DNA of 64,000 nucleotides from Inia geoffrensis. Its lineage: Eukaryota > Chordata > Mammalia > Artiodactyla > Iniidae. The notes beneath the pieces are model-generated. The model saw nothing but the letters and a program-made list of their open reading frames with translations. It was not told the DNA's origin and searched no databases. Of the stretch, positions 57,727 to 64,000 are shown in pieces; the first letter of the stretch is position 1; the number at the start of each line of letters is the position of its first letter. The DNA lies in NCBI GenBank assembly GCA_036417435.1, contig CM070913.1, positions 17,576,680 through 17,640,679 of the forward strand. The letters are read 5' to 3'. Made by a program: the position numbers and the translations under genes.

Positions 57727-58720
57727 TTTATCATCTTTATTGAGGAATAATGAACACACAATAACGTTCACCAATTTTAAGTGCACAATTTGATGAGTTT
57801 TGATCAATAGATAACAGACGTGTAACCACCCCTGCCCTCATGGTACAAAACATTTCCATTACTCCTCTAAATTCTCTGGTGTTCTTATGCAGTCCACTCT
57901 TTCTCCCTACCCTAGCCTCTTGCATCCACTGATCTGCTTTCTGTCATTATAGTTGTGCTTTTTAAAAAAGATTTCATGTTAAGGAAATCATGCAAGATAT
58001 TGTCTTTTGTGTCTGACTCCTTTTATTTTGCATAATGATTTTGAGATTAACCCATGGTGTTGCATGTATCAGTAGTATTCTTTTTAATTGATGAGTAGTA
58101 TTCCAGTATATAAATAGATTACAGTTTGCTTTTCATTCACCAGTTGTAAGACATTTGGGTTGTTTCCAGTTTTTTTCTATTGTGAATGCAGCTTCTACAA
58201 ACACTGGAGTACAAGTCCTTTTGTAGACGTGTATTTTCATTTATTTTGGGTAAATAGGAGCAGGATCATTGTCTTATAATAATTATATGTTTAACATTAT
58301 AAGAAGCTGCCAAACTATTCTCCAAAGTGTCTATACCATTTCGCATGTCCACAAGCAGTTTATAAGAGTTCTAGTTGCTTCACATTCCTTGTCACTGGTG
58401 TCAGCCTTTGTAATTTGTCCACCTTAATAGGTATGTAGTGGTATATTTTTAAGGATTTAATTTGCATTTCTCTAGTAATTACTGATGTTGGACATCTCTA
58501 CTTGTGCTTATTTGTCATTCCTATGTCTTCTTTGGTGAAGTATCTCAAAATATGTTGCTCACATTTAATACAGCTGCTTATTTTCTGATTGAATTGTAAT
58601 AGCTACTGTTATATTTTGTGTACAAGCCTTTATCATATGTACCTTTTGCAAATGTTTTCTCTCACGCTGTAGCTTGCATTTTTATTTTCTTAACATTGTC
58701 ACTGAAGAGCAACATTTAAA
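57727..58720 (-). mobile_element. Old L1 3' region, minus strand
   Basis: ATCATCTTTATTGAGGAATAATG, CCACTGATCTGCTTTCTGTCATTATAG, ATGAGTAGTATTCCAGTATATAAATAG, GTTGTTTCCAGTTTTTTTCTATTGTGAATGC and CTTTGGTGAAGTATCTC are the complement of mammalian L1 3' UTR and the end of ORF2. About 1 kb, all frames broken. Confidence 0.9.
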
Positions 58721-59799
58721 AAATTTGACTCAATCATATTTTAATGGCTATATGATACTGTATTTTATGAACACATCATAATACATTATCAGGCTTTCTG
58801 TTTCCACAACTTTACTGCTATAACTACACTGCTTTGATTATCCTTGTATTTGTATCTTGTGTGAGTTAATTATGTCATCTTACTTGGGAAAATGCTATAA
58901 TGATTCAGTATTGTTGTACTTTTATCTGGTACAGGATTAGAGATTTTTGACTCAATGGATTTTCTTTATGTTTTAATTTTTCACTGGGAGCACAGAAGAA
59001 AAAACAGTCCCTAAATCACACTAGTTAAATTTTTTCTAAGGTAAAATGCATTTTCTTTCTCCTCTCTTCCTTTTAACTGGAGATCTTGGGATTTCTGTTA
59101 AAAGTTAAAATACTGTGAATACCTTAAAAATGTTTTTAACATATTAAAATCGTACTAATGCTTCTGGATAAGTGTGTCTGGTCAATTGATCATACACATT
59201 TATTTAATTAAATAAGAGTAAAGAGATAAAAAGTTACAAGTGCAATAGGATCAATAGAATGAGAGGGAGGTTAACAGCAGACGAGGGATCTCAACCTTTT
59301 CTTTTTTTTTTTTAAACATGGAAATAGTAGTAGCTGATTAATAGAGTGGTGAAAGCAATGCTATGGATTTTAGAAGGAGATACTAATGAGAAGCCAGCTG
59401 ATTTCCTTTGCAGAAACAACTTGGAACCTAAGAATTAGCAAATGGTGTATGCTTGCTCACAGGGCTCTTACAGCTAAACATATATCCTCATCAGGCAGAA
59501 AAATGGAGATTTTACCCTCGGAGAATTGATGGACCCCTGGAGATAAACCCCCAGATACTGTACTTTGGATGTCCTGTTAGAGGAAAAAACAGCTTTACAA
59601 TCACTGCAGTGAAGTCCTTCCCTCCAGCGCCTTTAGTGTCTACTTAACTTATTAGTGCTCCAGGTTAAAAATTAATGAATGACAAATGATCACAAGACTT
59701 TTGAGGAAAGCTTTTTACTATAAAAGTAAAATCTTGAATCTGTAAGAAGCAGAGAATGCACGGAGTGAGAAAAACATCTAAAAAGGTCTTTAAGGAATA
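58721..59799. other. AT-rich non-coding DNA
   Basis: No nameable repeat or exon. A 64-residue frame at 59453-59647 has no recognisable domain. Confidence 0.4.
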
Positions 59800-61250
59800 T
59801 TCCAAGTTGGATAAATGAAACATACTGATATAGCTAATAAAATGAAGATGGTATAAAATAGATACATTTACATGACAAAAGATCCCTTGAAATTAATAAA
59901 ATAGAACAGTTAATATTAAAAAATTAATTGAACAGTTGGATGATAAATTCAAAGAATTATTTCAAAGAGTAATCTGCAAAGACAAAAGAGACTGAAACCA
60001 GAATAGAATTTTAGTATGTTCAAAGTCTTGCTAATTGGATTATAGAAACAAAGAACAATAAAAGCAAAGTGAAGGAAGTTATGATTGAAGTAATACAAGA
60101 AAAATTTTCCAAACTGAAGGAAATAAGTCTCCAAAAGACAAGTCTGGCACAATGAAAGAAAAAAGTCAACATTATCATGAAGTTTTAGTACCTTAGAGAT
60201 AAAGAGAAGATCTTTAAGCTTCTAGAACAGGGAAAGATAGTCCACATGCAAACGATCAGAATGAAACAAGATCTCTTAACACTGAAACTGGAAGCAAGAA
60301 ACAATGGAAGCATTGTTGCAGTATTCATAGTGAAAATGATTTTCAATTATACATCAAGGATAAATGAAGGATATTTTCAAGCATGCAAAAACTCAAAACC
60401 CATAACTTTCACACTTATTTTCTTTAAAAGCTCCCCAGGATTACTCTTAAGCAGAATAAGGAATAACCTAAGAAAGTGAAAGACATAGGATTAACGAAAA
60501 GGGGACCCAACAAAGGAGAGCCATGGAGGGGACATCCAAGGATATCAGTAAAGGGAAATCTTAGGAAAACTACTGCGTAGCAGGGCCAAAGAGCAAGCAG
60601 TGCAAATTGAAGCAGACATTTGAGGGGCTCTGGAAGGAAAACTACAGCAGAATAAAAAGCAAACTAATGCATGAGATTATATATGTATCAATACATATAG
60701 AGAGATAGATAACAGATATCACTCACGGCTTTGTATAGTAGTTATCCAGACATGATAATGTAAACACTAGCCTTTATTTAATATATGTTACCTATATGTG
60801 TCAAAATATTAAATCATATATTAAATGTTAATATATCATGTGACTTTACTTACTATATTAACACACATATGTATTAATTGAGAGTGTAGAGGTAGGTGGA
60901 TGTGTGGGATGTGGGATGATGGTAGCGTATGAGAGACAAAAGGAAGCTGACAGAGAATACCTGAAATTGAGAAGTTAAAAAATTGCAATATTTGCACATT
61001 TTAAAAAATATGGAGGTAAATAATGGAAGAAACAGCTAAGAGTTAAAAGTCATTGGCCTGGGGGCATGGGAATTGGTAGTGTGGCAGGATGGGACGGGGT
61101 TTGCTACTTTTCATTACAAAGCTTTTAGTACAGCATAAATTAAATACATGGATTATTTGGAAAAATTTATTTTTCAAGTTATATTGTACACCTTGAATAT
61201 ATACCATTTTTATTTAAAAATTTTAAAAATATATAGCATATATATCTCCT
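59800..61250 (+). mobile_element. L1/HAL1-class LINE, plus strand
   Basis: GAAAAATTTTCCAAACTGAAGG and ATAAGTCTCCAAAAGAC near 60100, GATAAAGAGAAGATCTTTAAGC near 60198, CACTGAAACTGGAAGCAAGAAACAATGG near 60278 and TTTTCAAGCATGCAAAAACTC near 60375 follow the ORF1-side text of ancient L1/HAL1. A 3' UTR-like part ends near 61250. With no ORF2 between them, HAL1 or an internally deleted L1 are the two options. Confidence 0.6.
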
Positions 61251-63456
61251 GTTATTACCATTAATTTCTGCCTCACCCAGGGCAATCAGTGAAATAAAAT
61301 GAAAATCTTTTGATGAATCTTAAATGTGTTTACTTAAGTAAACACTGCTTATACTACAAGAGTAAACTTCTTTTAATATATTCCTGATTTACAATATCAT
61401 GTTTATGATTTTCAGTCAGTAAATCACAAATCCTAACACAAGATTTATTCAAGTCATTTGAGTTAGTAGTTAGTTTTAGACTCTATTTCTGTAACGTCTC
61501 ATGGTATAGACTTTTAGATTCTTACTGTCCCTTGACTGTGATATACAGTAACATTTAGTTTCATGTAGTGTATATGACTAAATCTTAGCAATTGCCCGAA
61601 ATTGTCTCTTGGAAGGAAGAAAGAGTAGCCTATGTATTTGAAGTTATTGAATTACAGAAATAAATAGTGTGATTACTTTCTTAGATATGGAGTGAAACAG
61701 GTACAAAAACCCCATGTGTGGACATGATGAGCAGGTTATATTAACCTTTTCAACAAGACATTTGGGATAGGCAGTTAATCTATGAAGCCATCAACTGGAA
61801 AAAGGCATCAAATCCTTACTGTTCTATCGAAGAACTGTCTAAAATGATATGTATGTATATATATTTGCGTGGTAAGAAAGAGAAGTAAGATTCCTTTTGA
61901 AAATTAAAACAGTAGTTGTCTTAACCTAATTTGTGAAAAGTGGCTTTAAAATGTTCTTTCTATTTGATGGGAGTGTTTTATCCACTTTGTCTGGTGTGGT
62001 TGGATAAAATTCCTAAATTAGGTGCTCAACCATGAGAGAATGTAACAACTCTGGGAATCTGCAGAAGTGGATGCTTATATAATTTGTGAGAGTTGGTATT
62101 TGAAGCCAATTATTGGAAAACTTAAATGGGTAGGGAGCTTTGCATCTGATCAAATCAAAGTCCTGATTTTCATGCTGCTTATTTCTTATTTCAAGGTCTC
62201 TAGATCATATTGACCTGAAAGAAAGTTTCGTATCAAAAGAGATGGGCCTGTTCCGAACTGTTTTTATTCTAAAGGATAGTGCAGCTATTGTATCATGATA
62301 AGAAGATGGAGAAATAGAATTAAAGTAAGCGCTGGAGGACGTGTTCTCATTGTGATTATAAAGACTGAGAAAAAGCTTTTCAATGGAAAAGGAAAAATGG
62401 CTTTATTGCTTGAGAGGGAAAGAAAATACATTGTTGGAGTTAAAAAAAAAAAAGAAGCAGTCAAGAAAGCTCTAGAGGTACTCTGAAAGGAGGTTGAGGG
62501 CAATGCTGAAAATCCCAAAATGATGAAAAGTGCTCTGCGGTTCAAAAGACTAAATTAAAAGTTGACTAAAACGTTTGATGGGACTGTGGCTTCTGATCTT
62601 TATTTCTCCATGTCCTCGGTACATACAGTATTGTATACTATATTATGCCTCTAATTTGATGGATGGTGGTACAAATCACCACCATCAATAGTGATTCAAT
62701 AGAGGGGAAAGATAGAGGATCTAGATTGTTGTAATTTAAAGATGTTCAAGTTGAGCCATGGAATACTCTCTGTGGATGCTTTCCTGCATGCAGATTTTTT
62801 TTCCCATGTGAAGGGAAGATTCAGGACCATTTTCCTGTATCTGAAATCTGACTTTTTTCTACCAATGAAACGTTACTGTCTGCTCATTTACTGAGCTTAA
62901 GAGTTGGCTTGCTTAAGCTTCAGGGCATATGGAGCCAGCAGGAATCCCAAAAGAACCCTTATAGGTTCATACGGGCAAACCTCAAAGCAAAAGCAGAATG
63001 TGGGCTTACTGTTAATCGAGAAATGCAACATCTGGGGATATAAATGGACAGTTTTTAATAGGCAAGCTCAACATTCAAATAAAATTATAATACTTTTTGC
63101 CAAATTTGGTTCGTGAATGGAGATAGTTATACTAAAATATTGGGACCTAAGTGATTTTGTACAGTAACTGTTTTCCAAATTATTTTAAGTTATTATAATG
63201 TAGTTACTTTTCAAATGTGGTGATTTTCCTGTTCTAAAACATTTGGACAATCTCTAGGACAGAGTTGCATGACTCCAAATCTATGGTTTATTCATCTTAG
63301 GAAATCATTAAGTGAGAGTCATGACTGGAATACACTGGGATACATGATAGGCTTTTTTTTTTTTTTTTTTTTTTTAACCATTTCTTCAGAGTGTATAGCC
63401 AGTTTTGAGGTTATCAGTGGAATAGCTGGGCATCTGGGTATACCAATTGTCTCTTT
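61251..63456. other. Non-coding DNA; weak pseudogene-like frame
   Basis: No gene or nameable repeat. A lysine-rich plus-strand frame at 62295-62486 and an opposing minus-strand frame at 62285-62545 overlap. Neither resembles a family I know. A poly-T of about 23 bases lies at 63353-63375. Confidence 0.4.
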
Positions 63457-64000
63457 ATTTTTTTTAACATCTTTATTGGGGTATAATTGCTTTACAATGG
63501 TGTGTTAGTTTGTGCTTTATTACAAAGTGAATCAGTTATACATATACATATGTTCCCATATCTCTTCCCTCTTGCATCTCCCTCCCTCCCACCCTCCCTA
63601 TCCCACCCCTCCAGTCAATCACAAAGCACCGAGCTTATCTCCCTGTGCTATGCGGCTGCTTCCCACTAGCTATCTACCTTACGTTTAGTAGTGTATATAT
63701 ATGTCCATGCCTCTCTCTCACTTTGTCACAGCTCACCCTTCCCCCTCTCCATATCGTCAAGTCCATTCTCTAGTAGGTCTGTGTCTTTATTCCTGTCTTA
63801 CCCCTAGGTTCTTCATGACATTTTTTTCTTAAATTCCATATGTATGTGTTAGCATACGGTATTTGTCTTTCTCTTTCTGACTTACTTCACTCTGTATGAC
63901 AGACTCTAGGTCTATCCACCTCATTACAAATAGCTTAATTTCCTTTCTTTTTATGGCTGAGTAGTATTCCATTGTATATATGAGCCACATCTTCTTTATC
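63457..64000 (-). mobile_element. Young L1 3' end, minus strand, cut by window edge
   Basis: Poly-T then TTTATTGGGGTATAATTGC, CACAAAGCACCGAGCTTATCTC, CTATGCGGCTGCTTCCCACTAGC, GTATGACAGACTCTAGGTC and TTCCATTGTATATATGAGCC. It is close to the L1 3' UTR of the active cetacean lineage and continues past the last base, so its length and 5' end cannot be judged here. Confidence 0.95.

Noticed and set aside
57353..57807. Frames of 77-122 residues on both strands
   Set aside because: They are SINE-derived (CHR copy at 57419) plus flanks.
59453..59647. 64-residue frame with a protein-like look (IDGPLEINPQILYFG)
   Set aside because: It is too short and isolated, with no flanking splice sites or recognised family. 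Kept only as non-coding.

Overview
This window is mammalian nuclear DNA, almost certainly from a cetacean (whale or dolphin). The main evidence is a set of tRNA-derived SINEs of the CHR/CHRS type, whose 5' head reads GGCTTCCCTGGTGGCGCAG (at 8168 on the plus strand, and as reverse complement ending near 22261, 34919, 41550 and 57626). Cetartiodactyl L1 3' ends are also present. I saw no BovB or Bov-A/ART2 elements of the kind that fill ruminant genomes. Base composition is AT-rich, stop codons are dense on both strands, and no multi-exon gene, CpG island of normal size, tRNA, rRNA or snRNA gene could be supported. The window is best read as intergenic or deep-intronic sequence made of old repeats with a few younger insertions.

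Layout. 1-3250: unassigned AT-rich DNA, then an old minus-strand L1/HAL1-class element split by a complete MLT1-type LTR (2169-2549). 3300-6300: MIRs, a long tRNA-derived SINE (4253-4594), and a CR1/L3 element interrupted by L2. 7845-8835: a minus-strand ERV-LTR-like block carrying a plus-strand CHR SINE with a perfect 12-bp target duplication. 9950-11720: MIR and L2. 12890-13257: two hAT elements stacked on one 8-bp target. 14700-15660: the most GC-rich stretch, with a strong G-quadruplex motif, then a Tigger-type element. 17335-18550: two L2 copies. 19456-31241: two L1 3' ends, L2 and MIR copies, a CHR SINE inside an L2, and microsatellites. 34700-38300: a CHR SINE, a complete MLT1 LTR with a perfect 5-bp duplication, and an inverted MLT1 pair around a CA tract. 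39300-45550: old L1, several L2, two SINEs, a CA tract and an ERV-LTR-like block. 46500-56300: MIR, L2, hAT-like, L1 and LTR pieces with unique sequence between them. 57400-58720: CHR SINE and L1. 59800-61250: plus-strand L1/HAL1-class element. 63457-64000: a young L1 3' end running out of the window.

No genes act together here. I found no convincing previously undescribed system. The observations most worth checking are a 42-nt candidate cassette exon with retained CpGs (53442-53483), the G-quadruplex/CpG block (14765-15260), the inverted MLT1 pair (37805-38298), the doubly used hAT target site (12891-13257), and three repeat-free blocks that could be conserved regulatory DNA (36120-37060, 52760-53400, 56430-56770). 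Repeat family names come from recognising consensus-like phrases by eye, so subfamily assignments are approximate and the outer boundaries of old elements are good to a few tens of bases.
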